This document shows positions 37,752 to 50,046 of a stretch of 64,000 bases of DNA, piece by piece. Position numbers and translations under genes: made by a program. This DNA is from Coenobita brevimanus (lineage: Eukaryota; Arthropoda; Malacostraca; Decapoda; Coenobitidae). The notes beneath the pieces are model-generated. The model was given only the letters and a program-made list of their open reading frames with translations, was not told the DNA's origin and ran no database searches. Numbering within the stretch: the first letter of the stretch is position 1; the number at the start of each line of letters is the position of its first letter. The stretch lies in NCBI GenBank assembly GCA_032717465.1, contig CM064666.1, positions 5,016,528 through 5,080,527 of the forward strand. The letters are read 5' to 3'.

Positions 37752-38870
37752 TGAGGCGCTGAGTTCATTACCGGGCTAAGCGCCAAAACGGCAACCAAGC
37801 AACTACATGCACAAACAAGTAGCCAATCCATCCGTGTATACGTTGGAAGTAAAAAAGTGCTAAGAAACAACCTACAAAGGGGTCAAAATCCTGGTTAAGT
37901 AGATATGTGTGTTGTGTCATCGCGCCACACAGCAAAAAAACCCTTCTGGTTCCGTACTAGTGCTCAAGGCAGGCGACTGGGTCCAGAATTCTGCCAGCTG
38001 TATGGTCGCTTGTCCTATGACTTCAGCCTGTCCTATGTTTTTTCTGTTGACTCCCCCTGGTGTTGAAGCCAATGTGAGAGTATTACCGCTATAACCCAGC
38101 CCCTTTCCTAAACCCCCTCGAAGCTGGCCAATCAGATAGTCGGGTTGCATTGCAGCTAGCCAATAAGCTGACGCCTGACACTACTCCCACCAGCAGCTGT
38201 GGAGGGGAGAGGAGAAGGGACAGTATTGTCCTTTCACCCACATTGCGTGCCATTGTGGATTAATATATATATACATTTTTTATTCAGGTTACATTTTTTT
38301 TTTCACTCAGGTTACAGGGGTTTTCTAATAATATCCTCATACATTGAATACTGTCCTACTTTTTTATTATTATCAGCATTATAATTTATTATGTTTTTCT
38401 TGATGTTTGTGATGTGATTCGTGTTTATTGGTGGTTCGAGAAAAACACACACATAGTTTCCGACCTTTAAACTGCTATTATTGTGAAAATAATAATACTT
38501 ATGTCAAAGAACTTTGATTTTATTCCACATTATGACACTCCTGGGACATTATGTTAATATATTATTGACCTCTTATGATGTATTTCTGTAGTTATTAGTA
38601 GGATAAAAATATTTTCTTAGCTGATCAGTCCAGCAGCAGGGGGCAAAATTGTACTTCTTCACACGATATTATCATGATTAATGATAGATAGCACAAAATA
38701 CAGGTTATTGCAACAAAGGAAATACCATAAGCTACATTTAAAATCAAAACACATCAAAATAACACAAGCGGTTACCGAGATATCAAAGTTTTAAAGTCGC
38801 CAGACTTTAAACGCATTTTCTTGCGTTTTGTGGTTTTCGCGCTTAGGCCGGTAATGAACTCAGCGCCTCA
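37752..38870. mobile_element. terminal-inverted-repeat DNA element, unclassified
   Basis: Long inverted ends: TGAGGCGCTGAGTTCATTACC at the left is matched on the minus strand from 38870 for about 23 bp and continues with near-identity through GG-CTAAGCGC-AAAAC. TATA stands outside each end (37748-37751 and 38871-38874), giving a 4-bp TATA or 2-bp TA duplication. The 1,119-bp body has no transposase frame. The duplication would fit Tc1/mariner-type (TA) or another TATA-targeting family; the superfamily is not settled. It sits inside the gypsy element. Confidence 0.75.
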
Positions 38871-38879
38871 TATACATGA

Positions 38880-39960
38880 TAATCGTTCATCCTAGCAGGT
38901 CGTCACCATTGCCTCTCCTGTCTAGGTCCCACGGAGTCCAGAGCACCCTCTGTTCCTGAACTGTCCATCGAGTCATCCCAGTTACTTGCAGCATCCTGAG
39001 TGTTGAGCAAGGGATGGCTGACTGTTTCCTTGTCCTTGGCAAGAAGTCGTGGATCGCCAGTCCCGTTAATGACTCCGTCACTCCTCTGGGCCCTCCTTTC
39101 AATTCTGGTGTCCAGCAGGTCCTCAGCCTCACTCCAAGTGCACTTCCCAGACCCAGGTCTCCTGTGGAGTATACATCACCATACGTCACATAGTCAGTCC
39201 AGCTTCTCCATCTGTAACATCTCCAGACATTGGGCACTCTTGGCAATGTGGTCGGGTTGTTCTTCCAGAGACTTAATGTTACTCGGGAGTACATTGTTCA
39301 CTGACTCTGGATCGACTTCTTGGTGCAACCCCAGAATTGTGCCCTGATATGTCTTCTTAGGACAAAATGAAAAGATTGCTATGACAACGGGTACCTCTTC
39401 TGCCATAAGATCAAATAGTGTCCTCCTCACCATTACTCCCCCTCCTATCCTGCCATGGCTCCTGTTCTCCACCAATCCCAGGGAAGTGTGCAGCATGTTG
39501 TAGCTCTTGCAGGGCAGCAGCATCTCTGACTCATGGGGGATAAATGTACAATCGTCCATCTGGTCATGACTGCCAAAATTCCATGTTCCACGACCATCAG
39601 CAGAATGCTCCTTCCGTCTAGCATCGGATGAAAGTCAAACAGGCAGTGGAAGGACACCAGGCAGTCCAAACCCAAGATGCAGGATTCACCAGTGTTGGCA
39701 CCACGCATGGCCTTACCTCCCTTCTGCATCCCAACATCCACTGGTCCGCAAAACCCAGTGCAGTGTCCTGTAACTTCCCACAGCCACTGCAAAGTCTCTG
39801 GAAGCTGCCTATAACTCACCACTTACTGCTGCCTCTCTGATTCTGTGTCAACGATGATTGGACATGATACACCGTCAATCTCACCATCTCCCTCCATGCA
39901 CTTTTCACTGGCACCTGAGGGGTATGCTGGGTACTGAACCTCATCCAAACACTGTTCAAG
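38880..39960 (-). pseudogene. gypsy protease and RT-linker remnant
   Basis: Minus-strand pieces in three frames. DGVSCPIIVDTESER near 39890-39840 resembles a retropepsin active site with Asp-Thr-Glu in place of Asp-Thr-Gly. CILGLDCLVSFHCLFDF (about 39690-39630) matches the conserved end of gypsy proteases. VRRTLFDLMAEEVPVVI..KTYQGTILG (about 39420-39340) and the LPSNIKSLEEQ segment (about 39280) match the linker ahead of RT. Stops and frameshifts separate them. Weakly conserved but in the right order. Confidence 0.65.
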
Positions 39961-40171
39961 GACTTTTATCCCATTACTCACTTCCCCCATATCACTTCTC
40001 ACTATACTCCCATTACATTGGAAACTTCTTCCTTCACTTCTCTTACCTGGTCACTTACTCTCTCTCTGTATACCACCCCTTGTTGCTTCACTTTCCTGGT
40101 CCCATCCTGCAGCTCCTCAGTCTTGTGTGGTGCTGAGCTTGGGATTCCTTTTGCTCTTTATCTACCTACAT

Positions 40172-40240
40172 CTATATATATCTATATTTATCTATCTATC
40201 AATCTATCTATCTATATCTATCTATCTATCTATCTGTTTC
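40172..40240. repeat. (TATC)n microsatellite
   Basis: TATC/TATA tetranucleotides interrupt the gypsy gag region. Confidence 0.9.
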
Positions 40241-40364
40241 ATCATCATTAAATTTCTTTTCTTTTTCAAAATATTTCATTTCTTTTTCATGATTTGCTTT
40301 GAACTCTATTTAGCATATCTGCAAGAGACACGTCTGCCATTTTGTCACCCTGTTCATCCGATTC

Positions 40365-40438
40365 CATCTCTGAGAATGTATCCCCACACCTGACACCAAT
40401 TGTTACAACAATAGTTTCATCCCATTCCTGACACCAAT
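40365..40438 (-). promoter_or_regulatory. gag: gypsy primer-binding site (tRNA-Leu), duplicated, and gag start
   Basis: Next to the LTR, the minus strand reads TGGTGTCAGGAATGGGAT (40436-40419), complementary to a tRNA-Leu 3' end with one mismatch. The phrase TTGTAACAATTGGTGTCAGG recurs about 40 bp further in (PBS-like TGGTGTCAGGTGTGGGGAT), so the site is tandemly duplicated. The gag-like ATG lies at 40367 (MESDEQGDKMADVSLADML) and the frame soon fails. Confidence 0.7.
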
Positions 40439-40620
40439 CATTACAACCTTAATGGTTTGTAGATACGTCAAGAATGACACGCTGACTGGCCAGGTGGTTA
40501 ATCAATGGCAGATGAGCGCTTCTGGGTTTTATTCCTTTTAAGCACAGTTGACATACAGTTGCAGAACACTGACTTTTCTTTTCCACGTTAACTCTGTCCG
40601 TCACTCACTACAGCTTCGAA
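40439..40620 (-). repeat. gypsy 5' LTR remnant
   Basis: Matches the promoter-distal ~170 bp of the LTR at 37027-37680. The remaining upstream part of the LTR is missing beyond about 40620. Confidence 0.75.
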
Positions 40621-40869
40621 AGACATTGATGAATAGAAGGAAGAGAATTGGTAACAGGACAGTAGGGCGTTTCATTATCATAGGATGATTTTTTTAACCT
40701 GGACTTAGATGAACGCACACACATTTATTTGTTTCTGTTTGGAAAGAAAAGTAAACAGACGAAGTCTCTTTTTATCAGAGGTGTCTTCTCTTACACTAAT
40801 GGCTCATGAAGGCAATTACGAAATCAGCCGAAGAAAATGAAGACTTTTCTGACAAAACGATCAAGACTC

Positions 40870-41010
40870 GATTCTAGGACAATATCCCCAAGCTGGGGAC
40901 AATATCACCCCATGCACGATATCCCCAGAGGACAAAATCCCACCAGACAATATCCCTCCATGCACAATATCCCTAGAGCACAAAATCCCCCTGGACAATA
41001 CATACATACT
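40870..41010. repeat. GGACAATATCCC minisatellite
   Basis: Irregular tandem units of about 25-30 bp with alternating GACAATATCCC, CACGATATCCCC and GACAAAATCCC cores, six or more units. Confidence 0.75.
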
Positions 41011-41017
41011 GTACATA

Positions 41018-41180
<163 letters not shown>

Positions 41181-41184
41181 CATC

Positions 41185-42360
41185 ATCATCATCATCATCG
41201 TCATCAGCCATTGCAAGTTCACTGGTGAACAAAGGCCTCCCGAAACCTTCTGCACGAGTTCCTTAACTGAGCTAGTCTCTGCCATGTTTTCTCAGCAAAT
41301 TTCTCCATCTCATCTCTCCACATCCTGTCTGGCCTTTTTATCTAGGTTTACTGTCTCTTTGAGTCCAGTCAGTCAGCCTCTTGCTCCATCGGTTATCCAT
41401 TATACTTGCTACATGGTCTGCCCACCTCTATTTCTGTTCCTATATAATGTAATATCTTTGACTTTACTCTGCTATCCCACCCAAGCTGATCTTTTCCTGT
41501 CTCTTACAGATATTCTCAACACTGGTCTTTACATTGCCCTTTGAGAACAGATTACTTGATTTTCCATCTATTTTGTCAGTTTCCAGGTCTCCCAACCGTA
41601 TGTCATAGCTGGAATTATACATTCGTTATTTACTTTCGTTTCATACATATTGGCAAGCTACTTTTCATGATATCTCTAAGTTTATGAAACGCTTCCCATC
41701 CAACTGTAACGCGTATTTTTATTTCGCTGTCATGGTCTTCTGTTAATTTTAGTGTTTGACCCAAGTAGTTGTACACCTCGACTTCTTCAAGAATTTCTTC
41801 GCTTATGCTGATAACGCTCTTTGGTGTTTAGGATTAAACATTAGTTTTATTCTGGTTCATCTTTAACCCTACTGTGAGACCTTCTTTCAGGTCATTTAAA
41901 ACTCCTTGCAATGTGTCTCCTGTTTCTGAGATAAAGACAATGTCATCTGTAAATCATAAATGATTTGGCTTTTCACCATCTATGTTTGCCTCTTTGTTAT
42001 CCCATTCTAGCTTTCTGAAAATACTTTGATGAAATTGTATCTCCCTGATGCATGCCGTTCTCAGTCTTAATTTTTTCTGAGTCTGTGTAATGTAACAGTA
42101 GCAGTTTTACAACCTTCTCATTTACTCTTTGTTCTCAAAATGAATTTATAATTGCTATGTGCTTCACTGAGTCGGAAGCCTTTTCATAATCAACAAAACC
42201 TAAGCACAGTGGTTTATTATAGTCTGTAGTTTTCTCAGTCAGCTGATTTATTGTCTGTCAATGATCAGTAGTTGAATTCTCGCTTTGGAATCTTGCATGT
42301 TCAAGAGGATGGTTTTCTTTGAAACTGGTTATTCTGTTTGTAAGGACTTTAATGAAGAGC
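41185..42360 (-). mobile_element. RTE LINE family B copy, 5'-truncated
   Basis: The same family as 25740-27260, on the minus strand. The 3' tail is the CATCATCATC run (plus sense) at 41181-41205. Reading leftward from 42360: FIKVLTNRITSFKENHPLEHA (about 42350), a CLGFVDYEKASDS-like segment (about 42200), LIFFADD-like codons near 41960, and an RPDRMWRDEMEKFAEK-like end near 41320. Stops are frequent. The 5' limit is set by a switch to unrelated sequence near 42361. Confidence 0.8.
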
Positions 42361-42560
42361 AGAGGTGGGCACCGCAAACGAAAATTCAGTTCTACAACCC
42401 AAATCCAAAAATAAAGAAAAAAAAATACCTTCCGCAATCGCAGATCCGCAAAATTCTTGAAATTTGCAGTTCCGCAAATGCAAAAACGCAAACGCAAACC
42501 ATTTGTATCCCTTTAAGTACCACGGCATCAGTCTCATTTTATTCTGGATACCATTAGAGG
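42361..42560. other. possible hAT-like terminus with GCAAA repeats
   Basis: At the point where the LINE stops, sequence begins CAGAGGTGGGCACCGCAAAC, a typical hAT end. It is followed by many CGCAAA/TGCAAA motifs, as in hAT subterminal repeats. No opposite end or 8-bp duplication was found, so this is only a suggestion. Confidence 0.35.
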
Positions 42561-42980
42561 ATTACATTAACTTTACGATGATATTTTTCATAATCAAGGG
42601 GTTAAAAATCATCTTTAGTCATTCATCCACTACAGTTATACCCTTATTAACTCTATTCTGACTAACAATAGGTGACTATAAGTTTGGAAATTGTCTAAAG
42701 TAATGAATGGGATATAAAAAATTACAGTTATAGTAAAACTAAAATATATATATTTAAAAAATTATTACTAGTATATTAGACTGTTTATACTACAAAACAA
42801 GGGTAAATCTCTCACTACTGTTGATAAGTGAATCAAATTATTACACTTCACAGCTCTTACTTGACAAGTTGGCACACCAGTCCACCTATATTCTTCTGCT
42901 CTAACCCGCTTAGTCCTCACCCCTTAGTCATAGTCAGACTCCTCCAACAGCTGAGACAACTCCAACATACAGTATGTCTA
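42561..42980. other. unassigned AT-rich sequence
   Basis: No gene or element signature. Confidence 0.4.
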
Positions 42981-43041
42981 CCTACCTACCTATTTATCTA
43001 TCTATCTACCTATGTCCATCTATCTATCTATCTACCTATCT
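42981..43041. repeat. (TATC/TACC)n microsatellite
   Basis: Imperfect TATC and TACC tetranucleotides. Confidence 0.9.
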
Positions 43042-43715
43042 AAATTGATACCGCATGGGGAAGGGTGGCTATCTGGTAGGGAAATTGGTAATATTGTGTT
43101 CAGTTTCATTTCGTATGTTTCTTGTTTAATCTGTTATTTATCTACCTAATGATTTTGCTGAGCTTGAAATACTGTCACTGGCAACGCTATAAGTCTGACA
43201 ATTTTGAAATTTAGACTGAAGGCCATATTCTAGGTGGACTGGGAGGCTTCGTAGCACATCTTTGCACTTTTCATCTTGTTATTGGCTTGTATGCTAAACG
43301 AGTCTTTCTAGTATCGAAATAGTTTACATCAGTAGCATACATTATAACGTTTAAAGATCTGGAAAATATACTGATCTCAAATTAGGCTTTACATTTTTTT
43401 TTTAATTTATTTGTGGGAAAAACATCTTTGCTGGCTTTTATCCTTAGATTCTTATTTCTTACCCTCCCCCCAGAAAGCACATACAGTATATCATTAAGAT
43501 AATGTAGTAAGGAACCCTCCAACGTAAAGTAGAATACGCCTTGCTATGACGATGGTATGCTTTATTATTTAGTCACGAGTACGAATGTTTCTCCCTCTTG
43601 GCTTATACCCATTTTCATTCCTTCCTGAGACCTTGGTATGAAGCCAATGCTATCAAAAAGAGATGAACCTGATTTTCAGCCATATTCTCTCTCTCTTTTT
43701 GAAGAACTCGTAAAA
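43042..43715. other. unassigned sequence
   Basis: No gene or element signature. Confidence 0.4.
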
Positions 43716-43800
43716 TTATCGTACAAAATGTACGATAAAAAAAGCTATTGTACATCGTACCGAAGGTGAATTTATCGTACATATACTATATCGTACATGT
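43716..43800. repeat. TATCGTACA palindromic motif cluster
   Basis: A perfect 10-bp inverted repeat with a 3-nt loop (TTATCGTACA, AAA, TGTACGATAA; 43716-43738) is followed by further ATCGTAC copies near 43755, 43772 and 43790. The arrangement resembles the end of a fold-back or terminal-inverted-repeat element. Confidence 0.6.
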
Positions 43801-43898
43801 GCCAACAGTGCCGGAGTGGCGCCGCCTGCCGGGCTAGACCACGTAGATGTTCGTGGGCAGATTTGCGTTTGCCCGTGTTTGCACCCATTTCTCTTACA

Positions 43899-43956
<58 letters not shown>
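43899..43956. repeat. (AC)n microsatellite
   Basis: Pure AC array. Confidence 0.95.
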
Positions 43957-45095
<1,139 letters not shown>

Positions 45096-45115
45096 TGTGG
45101 CAGCTATAGGCTTAG

Positions 45116-45363
45116 TATTTGGAGAAAACTACGAACCAGTTTCGGGAAGTAAAAACTGATGAAAGTTTGAGGCAACGTACAAAGACTGCCCTCTGTACTC
45201 TAGTGGAAAATCACTGCAAGGTAGGGGAAGCCGGCATTCTTCAAAAACTTTCCAGGCTGTATGGAGGACCACTTGCTATCCTAAAGATTACGAACAGCTT
45301 CAATAACATGTCATCAGAACAGTTCACGAAGGATAAAAACAGAGTTCCTGAACCTAACCATAC
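45116..45363 (+). pseudogene. interrupted unknown ORF, 5' part
   Basis: Open frame beginning right after an in-frame TAG at 45113-45115. The sequence CTATAGGCTTAG just before it could serve as a splice acceptor. Residues have ordinary, non-repetitive composition (LRQRTKTALCTLVENHCKV; LQKLSRLYGGPLAILKI; FTKDKNRVPEPNH). The frame ends at the insertion point of two LINEs, where CTAACCATAC (45354-45363) encodes part of PNHT. The same codons and frame resume at 56406 after both LINEs. I do not recognise the protein. It may be a host exon, a retrocopy or an unlisted element ORF. Confidence 0.5.
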
Positions 45364-45489
45364 TTGTTATTGATGAGAATATGGAGATCTCCACGAGTAA
45401 GCACTGGGAAAGGTCCCCTGGTAGCCACTCGCCTGGTGCCGGGCGGCATAAAAAAACTAAACACACTGGCCCCCCCCCGTAAATCTTAA

Positions 45490-48400
45490 ACCGCCGCATT
45501 CACTATACTACAGTGGAATTGTAGAGGTATTGGGAATAAGTTACAAAATATAGCAATCTTGCTTTCTATACACAGGCCAGACGTTATTTGTTTACAGGAG
45601 ACGCGCCTGGAGGATCATCCTGATCCTCCACAGTTCAAACACTACCACTCCTATAGAAGATATGAAGGCCACGGAGTTGCCATTTACACACACAAATCAC
45701 ACCCACAAACGGAAGTGATTCTAAATTCTACTCTGGAAGCTGTCGCGTGCAGAGTAAAATTTAATAACACGTATCTGTCTATTTGCTCTCTGTACTGTCC
45801 TCCACATGGCCCCATTGATAGTGATGCTTTAAATTCACTAGTGGAACATCTGCCTGGAAATAAGTTAGTGTTGGGCGATTTTAACGCCCATCACTATCAA
45901 TGGGGTAGCTTGAGGATTGATAGTCGTGGGGAGCAAGTAGCCGACCTAATACTACAGTCCAACCTCTGTCTTCTGAACGATGGTAGAGCGACTCGTGTAG
46001 ATGATCGTACTGGTAACTTTTCGCCCATTGACTTATCTTTGGCCTCCCCTGGTATACATCAAGATTTCTCATGGGACCCTTACGACGACTCCTTGGGAAG
46101 TGATCATTTACCCATCTGTCTTTCTTATACACGCGACATCATTTCGGACCCTCCACCTCCAAAATTTAACTATAAGAAAGCAGATTGGGGATCCTTCTCA
46201 AGGATCGCCAATTTAGATATATCTGGGAAGACCATGGATGTTAAGGTCGAAAATATAACCCGATCCATATTACACGCAGCTGAGGCTGCTATTCCCAAGA
46301 CTTCTACAGTTCATGCGAAGCATTGAGCACATTGGTGGACGCCGGATTGCAGACCAGTTTTAAGAAAACGCAATAGGAGATACAGGATTTTTGATAGTCA
46401 GCCCACTGAGGAAAATTTTATTGCATACAAACAGGCACGGGCTGAGGCAAGGAGAATAATAAGAAGGGCTAAACGTGACTCCTGGCGGTCCTTTGTGTCC
46501 ACGGTGACTCGAACAACACCATTACATAAAGTTTGGTCCACTATAAGATTATTAAATAATAAACGCCCATACTTCCCTGTCACCACCTTGCAGGTGAATA
46601 ACACCACCTATGACGAGCCAGTGGACGTTGCTAACATCCTCGCCAGGAGTTTTTCTCATGTAAGTAGCTCAGCCAATTATGACCCGCGTTTCCAACATCA
46701 TAAACGCACGGCTGAGCTACAGATATTAGACTTTGCCACAGAAGACGTAGACTCCCCGTACAACCAAGAGTTTACGCTAGATGAACTGCTCCTTGCCCTT
46801 AAATCCTGTAAAGACATCAGCCCTGGACCAGACACCATCACGTACGGTATGATCCAGCATCTTAATCAGGACAACCTGATTAAGATGTTAGCATTGTACA
46901 ATGAGATTTGGGCGTCTCAAACGTTCCCAAACTCATGGCACTTTGCGCACGTCATACCGATACCCAAAGAGGCTGGTCGTCTTATGAATCCCACTTCATT
47001 TCGTCCTATTGTGTTGACTTCTTGTCTATGTAAGGTCATGGAACGTATGGTTAACAATAGGCTTCTTTTTGTTTTAGAGTCGAAGAATTTGTTAAATGAT
47101 CAACAATGTGGCTTCCGTAAATACAAAAGTTCACTAGATCATTTAATGAATTTGGAGCATTGTATTGCAGAGGCATTTGCCAATAAAGAATTCATGATAG
47201 GGGTGTTCTTGGACATCCATAAAGCCTATGACATGACCTGGCGACACGGTATACTAATGAAGCTCTATGCTTATGGTTTAAGAGGAAATTTGCCTCTTTC
47301 TATTTCAAATTTCTTAAGGGACAGAACTTTCTCTGTCAAATTGCCCCGTAACGTAACATCGGATATATTTATCCAGGAAAACGGGGTGCCACAGGGAAGT
47401 GTGCTTAGTCCTACTTTATTTAGTATTATGATCAATGATATTCTGTCATCATCTCCCATCCTGAGGAATCTTAAATACTCGCTCTACGCTGACGATTGTG
47501 CAATATGGCACTCTTCCCGTAATGCACAATTTTCGGCTGGGCGGATTCAAGCAGCCCTTGACTCCGTCCACCAATGGGCCTTGCAGTGGGGATTTAAGTT
47601 TTCCGTACGTAAGTGTGCCGCTATAGTTTTCACTAATCGTAACGTACCTAATTTGTGCTTAACTTTGGATAATCAGGCGGTACCTTTTCAAAATTCTGTA
47701 AAATTTTTAGGAATATATTTTGATCGTGGAATGAATTTTAAATTTCACATTAATACTTTGTTTGCTCGTTGTGATAAACCGTTAAATGTCCTCAAGTACC
47801 TAGTGGGTACTACCTGGGGTGCCGACAGAAAATCTTTATTAATGGTGTATAAGTCCCTTATTCGATCGAAGCTAGACTATGGCACACAGGTGTATGGCTC
47901 GGCATCCGATGCCACTCTGAAAGGATTGGATGTGTTACAGAATAAATGTTTGCGAATGTGTCTTGGAGCCGTCTGGTGTACCCGTGTGACTCGTATGGAA
48001 GTGGAGGTGAATGTGCCTCCCCTCCGTATTCGCCGTGATCACCTGGCCTTGTCCTATGGCATAAGGACGTTAAGGAAAAGTAATATTGGCAATGTGGCCT
48101 GTACCCCCCTGCGTCAATACCACCACCTTCTGCGGGGGGTGCGTCGGCCACTTGCCGCTCGCCTCCACTTACTGACTCAGGAGCTTGATGTGGACCCCAG
48201 TGACTGTGACAAGTTGGTGCTTAAAAATATAGCGCCTTGGGAGCCACCCGGCTTTACAGTCGATGTCACATGGCTCCCAGCACCAAAGGCCAAGGCGCCG
48301 GAGGCGGAGGTCCACCACTTGTTTCGTAACATCATTGTTCGTCACTTGGGGTCCCATTAGTTGTACACCGACGGCCCCAAGTCGAGTGAATGTGTGGGTG

Positions 48401-49176
48401 CAAGTATGTGGTCGACTGAATGTGCCCTCAGGTATCGGTTGCCGACTCATACATCTGTGTTTACTTCAGAACTTTTTGCTATTGACAAAGCCATAGACTA
48501 TGCTCTCAATTCTAGGCATGACTCATTTGTCATATTTTATGATTCAAAATCAGCCCTTCAGGCAATTGCATCTTGCACTACGGACTCTCATGAGATCCAG
48601 GGCCGCATCGTTAATAAGTTGCATTCATGCAACAAGTCATTCACGCTGATCTGGGTGCCTGGTCATTGTCGTATCTACGGCAATAAGCAGGCTGACTTAC
48701 TTGCAAAGTCGGCTGTGGAGCTCGAGGAGACTTGGGACGTTCCTCGTGATCTACGGTCGAGTCTATCTCTCAGAAAGAAATCAATAAATCTTCTGTGGCA
48801 TGGTCAGTGGACCAGACTAAATATTCCAACTTGTAAGCCGTACCTGGGCTACTGGGACACTGCCAACCGTCCCAGTCGCCTAGAAGAAAATGTGTTGGCA
48901 CAGCTACGGCTTAATGCCACCATTTTAACCCACATAAAACCATATATGGAAAGACGCTTCCCACCGCACTGTGACATCTGTAATGCGGTGTTATCTATCA
49001 GTCATATCATCCTGCGCTGTCGGCGATTTATTCGTGAACGTGCTTCACTTATAAATTACTGCGGCGCAGTAGACGTCCCCTTCACCCTTTCCACTATCCT
49101 GGGTGATGGGGACACTGTTATGACTGATAAATTGATGGCTTTCTTGAGAGAGACCAGAGTGATCAGAGTGATGTGA
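45490..49176 (+). pseudogene. I-like LINE copy 1 ORF2 (EN-RT-RNase H)
   Basis: One continuous frame of ~1,229 codons broken by only two stops, TGA at 46324-46326 and TAG at 48358-48360. The APE-type endonuclease begins LLQWNCRGIGNK, then CLQETRLEDHP and LGDFNAHH, and ends GSDHLPICLS. RT carries GPDTITYGMI, PIPKEAGR, FLDIHKAYD, NGVPQGSVLSP and the catalytic LYADDCAIWHSS (about 47480-47515). RNase H shows LYTDG (48361), TSELFAIDKAI, IFYDSKSAL and VPGHCRIYGNKQAD. A C-terminal zinc finger CDICNAVLSISHIILRC lies near 48970-49020. Endonuclease plus RT plus RNase H fits the I group rather than Jockey proper. ORF1 ends in the same frame at TAA 45487-45489. Confidence 0.93.
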
Positions 49177-49324
49177 CTTTTTTACTGTGTGGTTATGGTT
49201 TTTATGAACAGTAAATATGTATATATTATACTCTTAATTAGGGTTGACAGTTGACATATTTTAAATTGTTCCTCCTCCCACCGATCTATTTCTAATATAG
49301 ATGTCCCCTACATTAAGCCAAGTT

Positions 49325-49415
49325 CCTCGCCTGACAGTCACCAGCTGATGAGTGCAAGTGTGCAATATAGGAAGGTATTGGGCACTTGCAGTCGATGGTA
49401 GTCTGCTGGGCGAGG
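49325..49415 (+). other. structured RNA motif, copy 1 unit 1
   Basis: An outer stem CCTCGCC pairs with GGCGAGG. Inside are a conserved CTGACAGTCACCAG-TGATGAGT strand, a 14-position stem (GCAAGTGTGCAATA with TATTGGGCACTTGC, one mismatch), an 8-nt loop TAGGAAGG, and AGTCGATGG after the stem. See the paired unit at 49562. Confidence 0.75.
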
Positions 49416-49561
49416 TTCTTCAATTTTTGTACAAATTATGTAAATACATTATATTATCTTGCTTAAGTTATTCTAATTAGGGACGACAGCTGACGTATAT
49501 GGAAATGTTCCTGACTCGTCTGGTTTCCTTTCATATATTGATGTCCCCTATATTAGGTTGT

Positions 49562-49654
49562 GCCTCGACTGACAGTCATCAGGTGATGAGTGCAGGTATG
49601 TAATGTAGAAAGGCATTACATATCTGCAGTCGATGGTGTTCTCTTGGTCGAGGC
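49562..49654 (+). other. structured RNA motif, copy 1 unit 2
   Basis: Same layout as unit 1 with outer stem GCCTCGAC/GTCGAGGC and a fully paired 14-position inner stem GCAGGTATGTAATG/CATTACATATCTGC, loop TAGAAAGG. Relative to unit 1, four inner pairs and one outer pair change on both sides. Confidence 0.75.
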
Positions 49655-49981
49655 TTTTTGAATATTAGTGTAGGCCTAGTTATTTGTCTCTTAGGATTTA
49701 GTATAGGTTAGCGATTTGTCTGTTAGGTTGTTAGTTTTAGGGTCTTTAAATTAGGTATTTTGTTTATAAGTAATATAAGGTTAAAAATATAAAAAATAAA
49801 TAAAAATAAAAATAAAACTACAAAAAAATAATAAAATAAAAATTATTATATATATATGTACGTGTGCATGAAAGTGTGTATGTTCATATGCATGGATGTG
49901 TGTATGTATGTATGTATGTATATATATATGTTTGTATATATATGTATATATGTGTCAATATATATACATATATATATATCT

Positions 49982-50022
49982 GCCTTAATGACCAGAGGCT
50001 CCGGCCTTAATGGTCGATAGGC
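49982..50022 (+). other. LINE 3'-terminal hairpin, copy 1
   Basis: GCCT..GACCA..GAGGC, loop TCCG, GCCTT..TGGTC..AGGC forms an interrupted hairpin immediately before poly(A). A-T pairs in copy 2 (AACCA/TGGTT) are G-C here (GACCA/TGGTC). Confidence 0.7.
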
Positions 50023-50046
50023 AAAAAAAAAAAAAACTAACCATAC

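Larger units (their letters stand above)
37027..40620 (-). mobile_element. Ty3/gypsy retrotransposon, internally deleted
   Basis: The element is on the minus strand: 5' LTR remnant at 40439-40620, primer-binding site, gag start at 40367, protease and linker at about 39960-38880, polypurine tract and 3' LTR at 37681-37027. RT, RNase H and integrase are absent. The coding part ends at a nested inverted-repeat element (37752-38870), beyond which only 70 bp of 3' sequence remain. Identification rests on the LTR pair, tRNA-Leu primer site and protease-like residues. Confidence 0.78.
49236..49670 (+). repeat. 3' UTR tandem duplication in LINE copy 1
   Basis: Two diverged units begin AATTAGGG.YGACAG.TGAC (49236 and 49475). 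Each contains ATGTCCCCTA.ATTA followed by the ~91-nt structured motif. Flanking linkers differ more than the motif itself. Confidence 0.85.
45364..50036 (+). mobile_element. I-like LINE, copy 1 (5'-truncated)
   Basis: It starts abruptly in the last ~40 codons of ORF1, directly after the target sequence CTAACCATAC, and runs through ORF2, a structured 3' UTR, a terminal hairpin and a 14-nt poly(A) (50023-50036). The target sequence is repeated at 50037-50046. A 5' truncation, poly(A) and target duplication are hallmarks of target-primed reverse transcription. It is nearly identical (a few per cent different by eye) to copy 2. Confidence 0.95.

Noticed and set aside
39000..39347. Plus-strand ORFs at 39.0-39.8 kb as genes
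   Set aside because: Complement of the minus-strand gypsy protease region, which has family-like residues; the plus frames have none.
42361..42560. Complete hAT element starting CAGAGGTGGGC
   Set aside because: No inverse end or 8-bp duplication found; listed only as a possible terminus.
49325..49415. Hammerhead ribozyme
   Set aside because: CTGATGAG before a stem is suggestive, but the required GAAA after the stem is absent (AGTCGATGG instead), and the second unit has GTGATGAG.
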